Shown: positions 45,104 to 53,998 of the stretch, one piece after another
Layout of the letters: the number at the start of each line of letters is the position of its first letter
Position numbering within the stretch: the stretch's first letter is position 1
Assembly (NCBI RefSeq): GCF_014803385.1
Contig: NZ_JACYFC010000001.1
Location: forward strand, 78,833 to 142,832
Reading direction: 5' to 3'
DNA length: 64,000 bases
Source: Marinomonas colpomeniae
GTDB lineage: Bacteria; Pseudomonadota; Gammaproteobacteria; Pseudomonadales; Marinomonadaceae
The notes under the pieces: model-generated
Seen by the model: only the letters and a program-made list of their open reading frames with translations
Told to the model about the DNA's origin: nothing
Databases searched by the model: none
Position numbers and translations under genes: made by a program

Positions 45104-46063
45104 TTAGTTCGATCCTTCTAATTTAGCTAGTGCCGTGCGAGTTGGCAAACTTTCACTGTCACCACGAACCTGTACGGCTAATGAGCCAAATAAGTTGCCA
45201 CGCTTCGCTGCTTCAGCAACCGATTTACCATCAAGTAATGCAGAAATAACACCAGCAGCAAAACTATCACCCGCACCAACTGTATCCACTACTTTAGCAA
45301 CTGGGAAGCCTGCCACTGTGCCAGATTCACCGTCGGATGTTTTGTAGTAAGCGCCTGCACTGCCTAGTTTAACAATAACGGTTTTAGCGCCATTTTTAAG
45401 GTAGAAATCGGCAATAGCTTCAGGCTCTTCAGTACCAATAAGAATTTTACCTTCCTCTACACCAGGTAAAACGATGTCACTGGCAAACGCCAATTCATTG
45501 ACGGTTTTGATCATGGTTTCTTGATCAGGCCATAATGTTGGGCGTAGGTTTGTATCAAATGTGATGCTGCAGCCTTGAGCTTTTGCGTACTCTAGTGCTT
45601 GAAAAATAGCTTCTCGCATAGAACTAGAAACGGCGGCAGCAACACCCGTTAGATGTAGGTGAGTACCTGCTTTAAATAAACTAGGATCAATATCCTTTGC
45701 ATTTAATGTTGATGCTGCTGAGTTACGGCGAAAGTATTCAACCGCGGGATCACTGCCATCTGTTTGGCTGGTTTTCATCATGAAACCAGTAGGGTATTCC
45801 GCTGTTTCAGAGATCGAATTAGTTAAAATGTTTTCTTTGCTGATGGCTTTTCGAATGTATTCACCAAGGCAATCTTTGCCAACTTTGCTCACGTAGCTTG
45901 ATTCAAATCCAAGGCGTGCCATACCAATAGCAACATTGACTTCAGCGCCCGCTAAAAAACGGCTAAATTCTTCCACATCCGCTAGGTTACCTGGTGTTTT
46001 AGCAACAAATAATCCCATTGCTTCGCCTAGTGTGACAAAGGAGTGTGCTTGATTCGTTTGCAT
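45104..46063 (-). CDS. kdgK: 2-dehydro-3-deoxygluconate kinase (PfkB family)
   Basis: A 319-residue sugar kinase that phosphorylates 2-keto-3-deoxygluconate to KDPG for the Entner-Doudoroff route. PfkB signatures are FLAGAEVNVAIGMARLGF, TFDTNLRPTLWPD, the substrate region EYFRRNSAAS and the catalytic VVDTVGAGDSFAAGVISAL with the general-base Asp. It is first in an operon with ghrB. A perfect LacI-type operator lies 164 bases upstream, and the LacI regulator is encoded beyond it. Confidence 0.92.
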   Translation of the reverse strand: MQTNQAHSFVTLGEAMGLFVAKTPGNLADVEEFSRFLAGAEVNVAIGMARLGFESSYVSKVGKDCLGEYIRKAISKENILTNSISETAEYPTGFMMKTSQTDGSDPAVEYFRRNSAASTLNAKDIDPSLFKAGTHLHLTGVAAAVSSSMREAIFQALEYAKAQGCSITFDTNLRPTLWPDQETMIKTVNELAFASDIVLPGVEEGKILIGTEEPEAIADFYLKNGAKTVIVKLGSAGAYYKTSDGESGTVAGFPVAKVVDTVGAGDSFAAGVISALLDGKSVAEAAKRGNLFGSLAVQVRGDSESLPTRTALAKLEGSN

Positions 46064-46226
46064 TATGTTCTATTCCTTACAATTATTTTGGAAAGTAATA
46101 TTCCGATTTCATTTTTGTCGCTATTTTTTGATACTGACAAAAGCATATTACGTAAATATATTTAGCGATGATGAAGTCAGATTAAGTGTTCAATTTATGT
46201 TCTAAATGTATAATATAAAGATAGCA

Positions 46227-46240
46227 TGGAATCGATTCCA
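46227..46240. promoter_or_regulatory. LacI-family operator upstream of kdgK
   Basis: TGGAATCGATTCCA is a perfect 14-base palindrome with the central CG and TGxAAxCGxTTxCA form typical of LacI/GalR-family sites. An AT-rich stretch with candidate -10 elements follows toward kdgK on the minus strand (46208-46220). The regulator gene at 46294 is the obvious binder. Confidence 0.75.
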
Positions 46241-46293
46241 CGAAAAGTCGAAGATGTTCTTACACTGTCTCCACATTAATACAATTGAATGGC

Positions 46294-47304
46294 TTAGGTT
46301 GAGTGGCGGGTAATCAGCTCAGCTACCAATTTTATATGCTGAGGGGATTCTTCATTGCCCTTTATCCTTGCTAATAAACGCTCGCAAGCGGTTTTTCCTA
46401 TCTTTCGTGTTGGTTGGCGCATCACTGTAATGCCCCCTTCAAAAAGCTGAACCCATTCAGGATCATCTATACCAATTAAACCAATATCTTGGACTACTTT
46501 TATATCAAGCTGTTTGAGTGCTTTTGCAGCGATCATGGTTGCGACACCATTGGTAGTGAAAATGGCTTTTTTACGTGTTGGATGCGATTGCACGAAGTTA
46601 TTAATGATTGAGGCTATCGATTCTTTACTGACCTTATCTGTTTCAAAAACATCACATGACATCTTAGGATTCTTGTTGATAAAGGCTTGAATCGCATCGA
46701 CTCGTACTTGACGAAGATCAATCGCTAACGACTCTGTGATGACCAAAATGGCTTCGTAAGATTTTGATTTTAAATGCTCGCAGGCTTCTGTAACGGCTGC
46801 CTCGTTGTCTAACCCAACAGAGTCAAAGCCAAGCGACGTATTGGTTCTATCTATCAATACGAGTGGACACGCCAGCTTTTTAAGATTGTCTATTTGCTTC
46901 GCTTCCATACCAGAGGTATTGACTATGATGCCATCGACTCTGTGATTTTCTAATAGTTCTAGATATCGGTCTTGCAGCTCTTTTTCGTTATCTGTATTAC
47001 AAACCATCAGCATGTAGCCTTCGCGACGGCAAACATGCTCAATTCCTTGTAAAACATCAATGGAATAAGGGTTAGTCACATCGGCAAACATAAGGCCGAT
47101 TACTTTCGAATGACCGGCTCGTAACATGCGAGCAGAATGATTTGGACGAAAGCCTAAATGTTCGATTGCCTGGGAAATTTTTTCTCTGAGTTCTTTAGAC
47201 AACTTATCTTGTTCGCCATTGAGGTAGCGTGAAACACTTGTTTTTCCGACTTTAGCGTACTTAGCAACGTCTGAAATAGTGGTGAAATTTTTGTTATTCG
47301 ACAA
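46294..47304 (-). CDS. LacI-family repressor of the kdgK-ghrB operon
   Basis: A 336-residue regulator with the LacI headpiece TTISDVAKYAKVGKTSVSRY and hinge FRPNHSARMLRAG, then a periplasmic-binding-like effector domain (VIGLMFADVTNPYSIDVLQG, GLIGIDDPEWVQLF). The hinge helix ARxLR, which inserts in the central CpG of LacI operators, is intact. It lies just upstream of kdgK, in the same direction, and probably represses kdgK-ghrB via the palindrome at 46227. The effector is probably ketodeoxygluconate or ketogluconate; LacI-type KdgR/PtxS regulators elsewhere do this. Confidence 0.9.
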   Translation of the reverse strand: MSNNKNFTTISDVAKYAKVGKTSVSRYLNGEQDKLSKELREKISQAIEHLGFRPNHSARMLRAGHSKVIGLMFADVTNPYSIDVLQGIEHVCRREGYMLMVCNTDNEKELQDRYLELLENHRVDGIIVNTSGMEAKQIDNLKKLACPLVLIDRTNTSLGFDSVGLDNEAAVTEACEHLKSKSYEAILVITESLAIDLRQVRVDAIQAFINKNPKMSCDVFETDKVSKESIASIINNFVQSHPTRKKAIFTTNGVATMIAAKALKQLDIKVVQDIGLIGIDDPEWVQLFEGGITVMRQPTRKIGKTACERLLARIKGNEESPQHIKLVAELITRHST

Positions 47305-47472
47305 TGTTTTTTCTCAATGTTTGAAGTGAAAGAAAAAGACCCAGAGAAGTGAGTATATATGTAGGTGTTTTCTGTACTTTAAACTATGATCCTATTGCGG
47401 TGCAATTGCATGAAGGTGATTGAGCGTTTTACTCCCCCTTGGTTGATCGACGTTTTTAACGGTAGGAAAAAC

Positions 47473-48543
47473 ATGAAAGTTTTTAGTTGTCAGCAATGTG
47501 GTCAAGCGGTGTTGTTTGAAAATACGCACTGTGAAAAATGTATGTCGCCCTTAGGTTTTTTACCTAGTGAACTGACGATCAGCGCATTGAAGTCAGTGGA
47601 CAACACTTGGTATGCAATGGCTGATAAATCGATTCCCGCTAAGCGTTTATACTACTGTGAGAACCACCAACATCATGTTTGTAACTGGATGGTAGAAGAG
47701 GGCGGTAGTTCGTTTTGTATGGCGTGTGACTTGAATCGTCATATTCCGCACTTAGGTAAAATAGAAGAGCGACAAGCATGGCAGCAATTAGAGTTTGCTA
47801 AGCATCGACTAGTGTATTCCTTGTTGCGTCTTGGTTTGCCTTTAGAAAGTAAACACGATGAACCAGAAAAAGGTTTGTCATTCGACTTCATTTCCGAAAA
47901 TAACGTTGTGCCAGAAGACGCGAACGCTATGACTGGTCATGCATTAGGCCAAGTGACCATTAATGCGTCGGAAGCCAATGATGCAGATCGTGAACAGATG
48001 CGAGAAGACATGAATGAATCCTATCGAACTGTGATAGGGCACTTTCGTCATGAAATTGGTCATTATTATTGGGATCAATTAATTGCTAAAGATGATCAAA
48101 CACTTGCTGATTGTCGTGCTCTTTTTGGTGACGATAACCTTGATTATGCTAAAGCTTTGGAAGCCCATTACAAGGAACCAAACGCCGATTGGACAAACAG
48201 CTTTATTAGCGTTTATGCCTCCTCTCATCCTTGGGAAGATTGGGCAGAAACTTGGGCGCATTATCTGCATATCGTAGATACGCTAGAAACCGCTAGCGAT
48301 CTGGGTATGAGTTTTCAACCTATTGGGCCAAATCGACAAAGCTTAACGACTATGGTGAATATTGATCCGTATCATCATGATGATTTTGAAGAAATTTTAG
48401 CTCAATATATGCCATTAACCTTTGCCGTGAATAATCTTAATCGAGGTATGGGGCAGCCAGATTTATATCCTTTTGTTTTGGTTCCAGCAGTACGAACTAA
48501 ATTGGCTTTTATTCACCAGTTATTACAAGCACGTTTAAAATAG
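47473..48543 (+). CDS. Putative zinc-binding metallopeptidase with zinc-ribbon
   Basis: A 356-residue protein of the COG4307-type putative zinc peptidases. The N-terminal zinc ribbon has CQQCGQAVLFENTHCEKC; a second Cys pair is in SFCMACDLNRHIPHLG. The catalytic HExxH is in IGHFRHEIGHYYWDQLI, and SSHPWEDWAETWAHYLHI may supply the third ligand. I start it at the ATG at 47473, with TAGGAA eight bases upstream; an open frame to 47386 adds a non-conserved leader. Substrates are unknown. It is divergent from the LacI gene. Confidence 0.88.
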   Translation: MKVFSCQQCGQAVLFENTHCEKCMSPLGFLPSELTISALKSVDNTWYAMADKSIPAKRLYYCENHQHHVCNWMVEEGGSSFCMACDLNRHIPHLGKIEERQAWQQLEFAKHRLVYSLLRLGLPLESKHDEPEKGLSFDFISENNVVPEDANAMTGHALGQVTINASEANDADREQMREDMNESYRTVIGHFRHEIGHYYWDQLIAKDDQTLADCRALFGDDNLDYAKALEAHYKEPNADWTNSFISVYASSHPWEDWAETWAHYLHIVDTLETASDLGMSFQPIGPNRQSLTTMVNIDPYHHDDFEEILAQYMPLTFAVNNLNRGMGQPDLYPFVLVPAVRTKLAFIHQLLQARLK

Positions 48544-48662
48544 CGTGAATGACTGTCGCGCTTAGGCACTTATTCATAGCTGTAAGCGCGGCGATCCGTT
48601 ATTATGCTCGTTAATAGGAACAGTTGAGACTGTTTCCTGACATCCAATTTTTTAGGACCCTA

Positions 48663-48983
48663 ATGAAAAAGACATTTGTACTATCTCACCCAAAAATTGC
48701 TTACCCTCGTTTAGTTGAAGCAACAAAGAGCGACGTAAAAAAGTATCTAAAACGTGAGCGTAATAAAGAGCTGCCGAGTTATGCAGATTTTTGGGGTTTC
48801 GATTGTAAGTTTGGCTTAAATGCAGAAACAGCTGAAATTATTCATGTTGCAGAAATTAATGATAAAATCAGCTTTGCTGAAAGCCAAGAGTGGCCACAGT
48901 TTTACTTAGAAATTCTTGCTACGGCAACGCAGCGTGTTAAGCGCGAAGTACCAGAAGAAGATAGCCTATTTAAAGGCGAATAA
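48663..48983 (+). CDS. Small conserved protein (DUF6172-like)
   Basis: A 106-residue soluble protein starting at the ATG at 48663 (TAGGACC upstream). Sequence: basic N-terminal region (ATKSDVKKYLKRERNKELP), then a compact beta-rich part (WGFDCKFGLNAETAEIIHVA) and an acidic tail. I recall this as a widespread proteobacterial family of unknown function (DUF6172), but I cannot confirm it. It is monocistronic with a good terminator. Confidence 0.7.
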   Translation: MKKTFVLSHPKIAYPRLVEATKSDVKKYLKRERNKELPSYADFWGFDCKFGLNAETAEIIHVAEINDKISFAESQEWPQFYLEILATATQRVKREVPEEDSLFKGE

Positions 48984-49032
48984 AGTCAAAACGATTTATG
49001 TAGACGTTTTTAACTTATTAGACGTGCTATTT

Positions 49033-49068
49033 AAAAACCAGATTAATGGAAATTGATCTGGTTTTTTT
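49033..49068 (+). terminator. Terminator after the DUF6172-like gene
   Basis: CCAGAT (49038-49043) pairs with ATCTGG (49056-49061), extended by A5/T5 pairing, with a T7 run. The following minus-strand gene ends at 49104. Confidence 0.8.
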
Positions 49069-49103
49069 ATGTCATTAAATAAGAAAACCAGTAAAGTCAG
49101 TTT

Positions 49104-50474
49104 TTAACTGACTTCAACGTATCCCATAAAACCAGTTTTTAAGTGCTCAATGATGTGGCAATGATACATCCATCTTCCAGGATTATCGGCAACCAATGCC
49201 GCAATAACCGTTTCATTTTTTCCTAATAATACCGTATCGCTATGAAAAGGTGTGATGGCTTTTTTATTCGATTTTAAAACAGTAAAAGTATGACCATGAA
49301 TATGAATTGGATGATGATATTGGGTTAAATTAGAAAGCTCAAATAGATAGGTTTTACCTCGTTCTAATTGAGCCAAAGGCGCAGGAATATTACCTTTTGA
49401 CATGCCTTCCCATGAACGGCGGTTCATGGTCCAAAAATTGTAATTTACTTTTCCGTCTTTATGAATAGGTGTGATATTGGCATTCCACTCAAAAGCAAAT
49501 TTTATTGTTTCAGCATTGTTTAAATCTGGTTCAGGAATCGGGTTTAAAGGCAGTGCTGGCAAAGAATGAAATGTGGCTGTGCTAGCAACAGATCGCAAGG
49601 TTACTAATGGCTTGTTCTTGTGCTTGAACGTAATACTTTTGCCTACTTCTTTAGACGACATAACACCCAGATCAAGACGCATCCCTGGTGCCATTAAATG
49701 ATTTTCTAGAGTGATTGGTTGTTCAATTGGATTTCCGTCAATAGCAATTATTTGGGCATCAGGATCCGTTGAATTTACGTCGTAAACTAAGGTGTTATCT
49801 ACATTCAGAAAACGTATACGAATAGCACCGCCAGCTGGCACATCGTATGTTGGATGCATTTCTCCATTAATAGTCATTATCCGCCCAGGTGTTCCCATCC
49901 GAAATGCATTTTGGGGAGAGGTCAGAGCGGTAAAAGAGCCATCGTCTTTGATGTGCCAGTTCTTCATACACAATACTAAATCAGCATCGAAATCTGGTTT
50001 TTCTGCTTCTTCTACAATCAGTGCGCCGACTAGCCCCTTACCTAGTTGTTCAATACTATTCATATGAGGGTGATACCAGAATGTTCCCGCGTCTGGTGGT
50101 GTGAATTCATAGTCAAAAGTGTCACCAGGCATAATAGGCATTTGGCTTAGAAAAGGAACGCCGTCCATATCAATAGGAATTCTTAAACCATGCCAATGGA
50201 TTGTCGTCGGTTCTTTTAATTGATTGATAACGCGGATTCGAACCGGTTGATGCTGTTTCGCTCGAATCACAGGAGAAGGATAGCCGCCATTAAAACTTAA
50301 AGCTGGCGTGCTGCCGCCCGGCACGATGTTCACATCTGCTGGCGCTATGATAAGTTCATAATCAAATTCGGTAGAAGATTGTTTAGCCAGTATCAATTGA
50401 GGTAAAGCACCAACAATGGCAATAGCCATACTGGATTTAATAAAATTACGACGATTCAAAACGCTGTTCTCCAT
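49104..50474 (-). CDS. Tat-exported multicopper oxidase
   Basis: A 456-residue laccase-like oxidase with three cupredoxin domains. The Tat motif NRRNFIKSSMA is at the N-terminus. All four copper motifs are present: TTIHWHGLRI, FWYHPHMNSIEQL, HHPIHIHGHTF and MYHCHIIEHLKTGF. At the axial position of the type 1 copper, where CueO has Met (HEDTGMM), it has Phe (HLKTGFM). It lacks the Met-rich insert of CueO. The ATG at 50474 is chosen because the Tat motif follows closely, though no strong ribosome-binding site is seen. It follows an ABC exporter gene by 35 bases. Confidence 0.92.
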   Translation of the reverse strand: MENSVLNRRNFIKSSMAIAIVGALPQLILAKQSSTEFDYELIIAPADVNIVPGGSTPALSFNGGYPSPVIRAKQHQPVRIRVINQLKEPTTIHWHGLRIPIDMDGVPFLSQMPIMPGDTFDYEFTPPDAGTFWYHPHMNSIEQLGKGLVGALIVEEAEKPDFDADLVLCMKNWHIKDDGSFTALTSPQNAFRMGTPGRIMTINGEMHPTYDVPAGGAIRIRFLNVDNTLVYDVNSTDPDAQIIAIDGNPIEQPITLENHLMAPGMRLDLGVMSSKEVGKSITFKHKNKPLVTLRSVASTATFHSLPALPLNPIPEPDLNNAETIKFAFEWNANITPIHKDGKVNYNFWTMNRRSWEGMSKGNIPAPLAQLERGKTYLFELSNLTQYHHPIHIHGHTFTVLKSNKKAITPFHSDTVLLGKNETVIAALVADNPGRWMYHCHIIEHLKTGFMGYVEVS

Positions 50475-50509
50475 TGGTGTATAGGAAGTAAATGATGGAA
50501 AGAGTAACA

Positions 50510-52345
50510 CTAGCGGTAACCTTGAGCCTGTAACGCAAATAAATGGGCGTACTGACCCTTTTGAGTAAGGAGTTCATCGTGAGTGCCTCGCTCTTTTATT
50601 TCTCCATGTTCCATCACAATAATCTCATGAGCCAGACGAACGGTGGAGAAGCGATGAGAAATAAGAATCGCCATTTTAGATTTCGTTTGTTCTTGGAAGT
50701 GCTGAAAAATGTTTGCCTCTGCTTTGGCATCCATCGCGGCAGTAGGTTCATCCAACACTAAGATGTCTGCGTCTTCTCGCATAAAGGCTCTCGCCAAAGC
50801 AATTTTTTGCCATTGCCCACCAGACAATTCTTGTCCACCTTTAAACCAGCGGCCTAGCTGTGTTTGGTAACCGTTATCTAATTCATCGATAAAGTCTGTG
50901 GCTTTTCCTAGCTCGGCGGCCTTATGCCAACCTTCTTCATCATGAAATCTATCATTATCGCCAGCACCAATGTTTTCACCGACAATAAACTGATAACGAA
51001 CAAAATCTTGAAAAATAACCCCCACACGTTTTAATAATGCAGTTTCGTCCCATGCTAATAGGTCTAAACCGTCTAATAAAATACGTCCTTGGGTAGGGTT
51101 ATAAAGGCGCGTTAATAATTTGATCAGTGTCGTTTTACCTGAACCATTCTCGCCAACAATAGCGAGGCTGTTACCAAGGCGAATATGAAGGTTAATATTG
51201 GATAACGCAGGTTTTTCGCTACCAGGATATTGGAATGTAACGCCCTCGAAACGAATGCCATCATCAGGTTTTGGCCCCTTTAGTAAACCAGATGTAGAAG
51301 AAGGTATTTCTTGTTCAAGATATTCATAAAGGTTGGATAAATATAAGTTGTCTTCATACATACCACTAATGGCTGTGAGCGACGCAGAAACTGAACTTTG
51401 CCCTTGTTTGAAGAGTAGTAAATACATGGTCATTTGACCTAAGGTGATAGCGCCGATAATAGTGTCGCTGACAATCCAACCATAGGCCCCGTAAAATACT
51501 AAGGTACTGATAACGCCTAAAATAAAGCCCCAACTTTCTCTGCGTAAAATGAGCCTTTTACTCTCCTTAAATAGTTTGAAGAAAATCTCTGCATAACGTT
51601 GAAGAAAGCGATCGCCTAATTGATATAAGCGAACTTCTTTAATGTTGTCTTCCCTAGCTAATAAGGTCTCCAAATAATTTTGTTGTCTTACTTCTGGTGA
51701 GCGCCATCGGAACATTAAAAAAGCATCTCCAGAAAATTTGGCCTCGGCAATAAAAGAAGGTAAAGCACCACAAACTAATAACAACAAAGCCCAAGGAGAA
51801 AAGTGCCAAAGCAAGACTGCAAAGCTTGATAAAGAGATAGCGTTTTGGAGTAAAGCAAAGGTTTTATTTACTAAGGCAAGAGGGCGGCTAGATGCTTCTC
51901 GACGGGCACGTACTAGTTTGTCATAGAATTCAGAGTCTTCGAAATGAGAAAGCGTTAAGCTTTGGGCTTTCTCTAAAATGAGCATATTGACTTTTTGTCC
52001 TAATAGCCCTTGAAGAATAGCCTGTTGAGCTGTCAACGCTCGCTGAGCAGCGGCAATAAAAAGTACCAATATGCCTTCTAATACCACGTAGTTTAACGCT
52101 GTTTGGTAATGCAGTGTTTGGCTTTGTTTATAGGTGTCCATTGCGGCCAGAACGGCATCTACAATTAACTGGCCTACATATGCCATTGCGGCAGGTAATA
52201 CCCCTGCGATCAGGGTCGCAATCGCCAAACCTATGGTTAACGCAGGCGACGTTTGCCAAACTAAATGAATAGCTCGTCGGCTATATCGAAAAACACCGAA
52301 CATATTTTTGTCGACTGTATTATTAGGCGATGCAATAGGCTTCAT
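50510..52345 (-). CDS. ABC exporter, fused membrane-ATPase half transporter
   Basis: A 611-residue half-transporter: six helices in about the first 330 residues, then an ATPase domain with Walker A AIVGENGSGKTTLIKLLTRL, signature GQELSGGQWQKIALARAFM and Walker B ADILVLDEPTAAMD, plus a switch His (LISHRFSTV). It would act as a homodimer exporting an unknown compound (lipid, peptide or drug). In sequence it is close to the exporters of antibiotic peptides and multidrug types, without a peptidase domain. It precedes the multicopper oxidase gene and may share its transcript. Confidence 0.92.
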   Translation of the reverse strand: MKPIASPNNTVDKNMFGVFRYSRRAIHLVWQTSPALTIGLAIATLIAGVLPAAMAYVGQLIVDAVLAAMDTYKQSQTLHYQTALNYVVLEGILVLFIAAAQRALTAQQAILQGLLGQKVNMLILEKAQSLTLSHFEDSEFYDKLVRARREASSRPLALVNKTFALLQNAISLSSFAVLLWHFSPWALLLLVCGALPSFIAEAKFSGDAFLMFRWRSPEVRQQNYLETLLAREDNIKEVRLYQLGDRFLQRYAEIFFKLFKESKRLILRRESWGFILGVISTLVFYGAYGWIVSDTIIGAITLGQMTMYLLLFKQGQSSVSASLTAISGMYEDNLYLSNLYEYLEQEIPSSTSGLLKGPKPDDGIRFEGVTFQYPGSEKPALSNINLHIRLGNSLAIVGENGSGKTTLIKLLTRLYNPTQGRILLDGLDLLAWDETALLKRVGVIFQDFVRYQFIVGENIGAGDNDRFHDEEGWHKAAELGKATDFIDELDNGYQTQLGRWFKGGQELSGGQWQKIALARAFMREDADILVLDEPTAAMDAKAEANIFQHFQEQTKSKMAILISHRFSTVRLAHEIIVMEHGEIKERGTHDELLTQKGQYAHLFALQAQGYR

Positions 52346-52460
52346 TCAGTGTCCCTAGTATTTAATAATAAGAATTCGATGCTTACATTATACGTCAGGA
52401 GGAATGTTCTTGGATTGTTTTTGTTTGGCTATACTTTATCAATATTGCCATGTTTTTGAG

Positions 52461-52488
52461 GGAAAAGATGCTGCACTAGGCAGCATCA
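52461..52488 (-). terminator. Terminator overlapping the yebG stop codon
   Basis: GATGCTGC (52467-52474) pairs with GCAGCATC (52480-52487), with a 5-base loop and T4 on the minus strand. The yebG stop lies in the loop (52476-52478). Confidence 0.8.
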
Positions 52489-52907
52489 CTTTCAATAAAG
52501 TCGTTGGTTTCGTCTTGATCGAATAGCACTGTTGTTTCCTCTTCTTCATAGGTCATGTCTTCGTCTGGCTCTATGATTAAATCTTCTAACGGTTTTTTCT
52601 GTGCTGCATCCGCAAGCTCAAGTTGAGAACTTGTTTCTGTTTCTTGATGAGTGATTTTTTTAGGTTTTGATGGTGTTTTCTTTTTAGGGCCTAAAATATC
52701 TAACAAAGACTCCTTATTCTCTGCAAGATACATAGAAAGCGTCTCTTTTTGCTTGTCATCACCTACCAAATCACTTTGATCCAATATCGAATACAGCGCT
52801 TCAGCTGTGTCTAATAGTTTGTCATATGCATCGGCTTCCGCTTTTGAAATAAAGGTCATTTTTTCAATACCATCGCGTTCTACAACATATTTAATAATTA
52901 CAGGCAT
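52476..52907 (-). CDS. yebG: YebG-family SOS-induced protein with a long acidic tail
   Basis: 143 residues. The first 75 match E. coli YebG: VIIKYVVERDGIEKMTFISK, EADAYDKLLDTAEALYSIL and LSMYLAENKESLLDIL. E. coli YebG is 96 residues; here a Lys/Thr/Pro linker and a Glu/Asp-rich tail of about 65 residues (EPDEDMTYEEEETTVLF) are added. YebG is DNA-damage-induced and of unknown activity. A near-perfect LexA box is 23 bases before the ATG, and GAGGTGG is a good ribosome-binding site. Confidence 0.93.
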   Translation of the reverse strand: MPVIIKYVVERDGIEKMTFISKAEADAYDKLLDTAEALYSILDQSDLVGDDKQKETLSMYLAENKESLLDILGPKKKTPSKPKKITHQETETSSQLELADAAQKKPLEDLIIEPDEDMTYEEEETTVLFDQDETNDFIESDAA

Positions 52908-52929
52908 AATCCACCTCGTGAAAATAATA

Positions 52930-52945
52930 CTGTATAAATGTACAG
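52930..52945 (-). promoter_or_regulatory. LexA (SOS) box of yebG
   Basis: CTGTATAAATGTACAG fits the CTGT-N8-ACAG consensus and is flanked by TA/TA. It lies just upstream of yebG and would place it under LexA control. Confidence 0.9.
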
Positions 52946-53122
52946 TAGTTTTTTATTGATTGTCTAGTGTTTTTAATTATTAGTTGTTGAGGAGAGGTAT
53001 TAATAAGGCCTCTTACCTTTGTGCCTTTATAAAAGCTGATTATTAAAATCTTCCTAAGTGCTTTTATTTGTTGGAAGAGGGAATAATGCTAAAGTGGCGG
53101 TCTTGACGAAGGATGCCGTTTT

Positions 53123-53998
53123 ATGTCGATTGATTTATCCCATTTAGATTTTTCTATCATTACAGATCATTTTGAAATTGTGCTAACAGTAGCGTGGTTT
53201 CTGCTTTTTTATATTGTTCGACGTTACACCGAGCATGCAATTCGCTCTCAAGAAAGTCTTGAGCAAGATAAAAAACGCCAAAGAATTAACGCTCTTGATA
53301 ATATTTATAATCTTTTGCTAGTGGTCGGCTTAGTCCTTATTTGGTCGTCTGAGCTACAAAATATTGCCATTTCTATTGCGGCCTTCATGGTGGCACTGGT
53401 TATTGCGACAAAAGAGTTTATCGCCTGTATTGTAGGCGCGTTTTATCGTGCGAGCACTCGGCCTTATCAAGTCGGTGATTGGATACGTATTGCTAATTAC
53501 GAAGGTGAAGTAACAGACAGCGATTGGCTTTCAACTACCTTGTTTGAAGTCGATTTAAAAGGTGGGACTTATGCCTATACTGGACGAACTACGGTTGTCC
53601 CAAATAGTGTGTTATTAGTCCATACAGTACAAAACCTTAATTATATGCGCCGTTATGTAACCCATAGTTTTTCGATTTCACGTCAATGTGACGATGTAAA
53701 TCTGTTTTCTATTAAAGAGGAAATACTCGAAAAAATACGTGAATACAGTGAGCATTTTCATGAAGTGGCAATTCGTTATAACAGCTTAATTGAAAAACGT
53801 TTGGATATTAATATTTCAGGGCCAGAACCTCGTGTCCGAATTACAACGACGGTAGAAGGCTTTAATGTGTTTACCGTGTCCTTGTTTTGTCCAACGGAAG
53901 AGGCTGTTGTTATTGAACAAAAAGTAACTGAGGATTTTATGCATTTTTGGTATGAAAAGCGCAGTGAGCTTCATGGAAAAAATAAGGCAGACATATAA
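53123..53998 (+). CDS. MscS-family mechanosensitive channel
   Basis: A 291-residue inner-membrane protein: helices at about 17-36, 60-76 and 79-105, then the MscS beta domain with RPYQVGDWIRIANYEGEV, the pore-lining TM3 equivalent IAISIAAFMVALVIATKEFI and a C-terminal alpha-beta domain. Alanine and glycine packing along TM3 (AISIAAFMVALVI) is less glycine-rich than in E. coli MscS, so gating may differ. It is a small-conductance osmotic release valve. The lipoprotein gene starts on its last stop base (TAATG). Confidence 0.88.
   Translation: MSIDLSHLDFSIITDHFEIVLTVAWFLLFYIVRRYTEHAIRSQESLEQDKKRQRINALDNIYNLLLVVGLVLIWSSELQNIAISIAAFMVALVIATKEFIACIVGAFYRASTRPYQVGDWIRIANYEGEVTDSDWLSTTLFEVDLKGGTYAYTGRTTVVPNSVLLVHTVQNLNYMRRYVTHSFSISRQCDDVNLFSIKEEILEKIREYSEHFHEVAIRYNSLIEKRLDINISGPEPRVRITTTVEGFNVFTVSLFCPTEEAVVIEQKVTEDFMHFWYEKRSELHGKNKADI

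Noticed and set aside
46209..46214. Perfect TATAAT on the plus strand near the LacI operator
   Set aside because: No plus-strand gene follows and there is no matching -35; the flanking genes are on the minus strand.
47386..47472. Longer start of the zinc peptidase with extra Cys residues
   Set aside because: The leader lacks a good ribosome-binding site; TAGGAA before the ATG at 47473 fits better.
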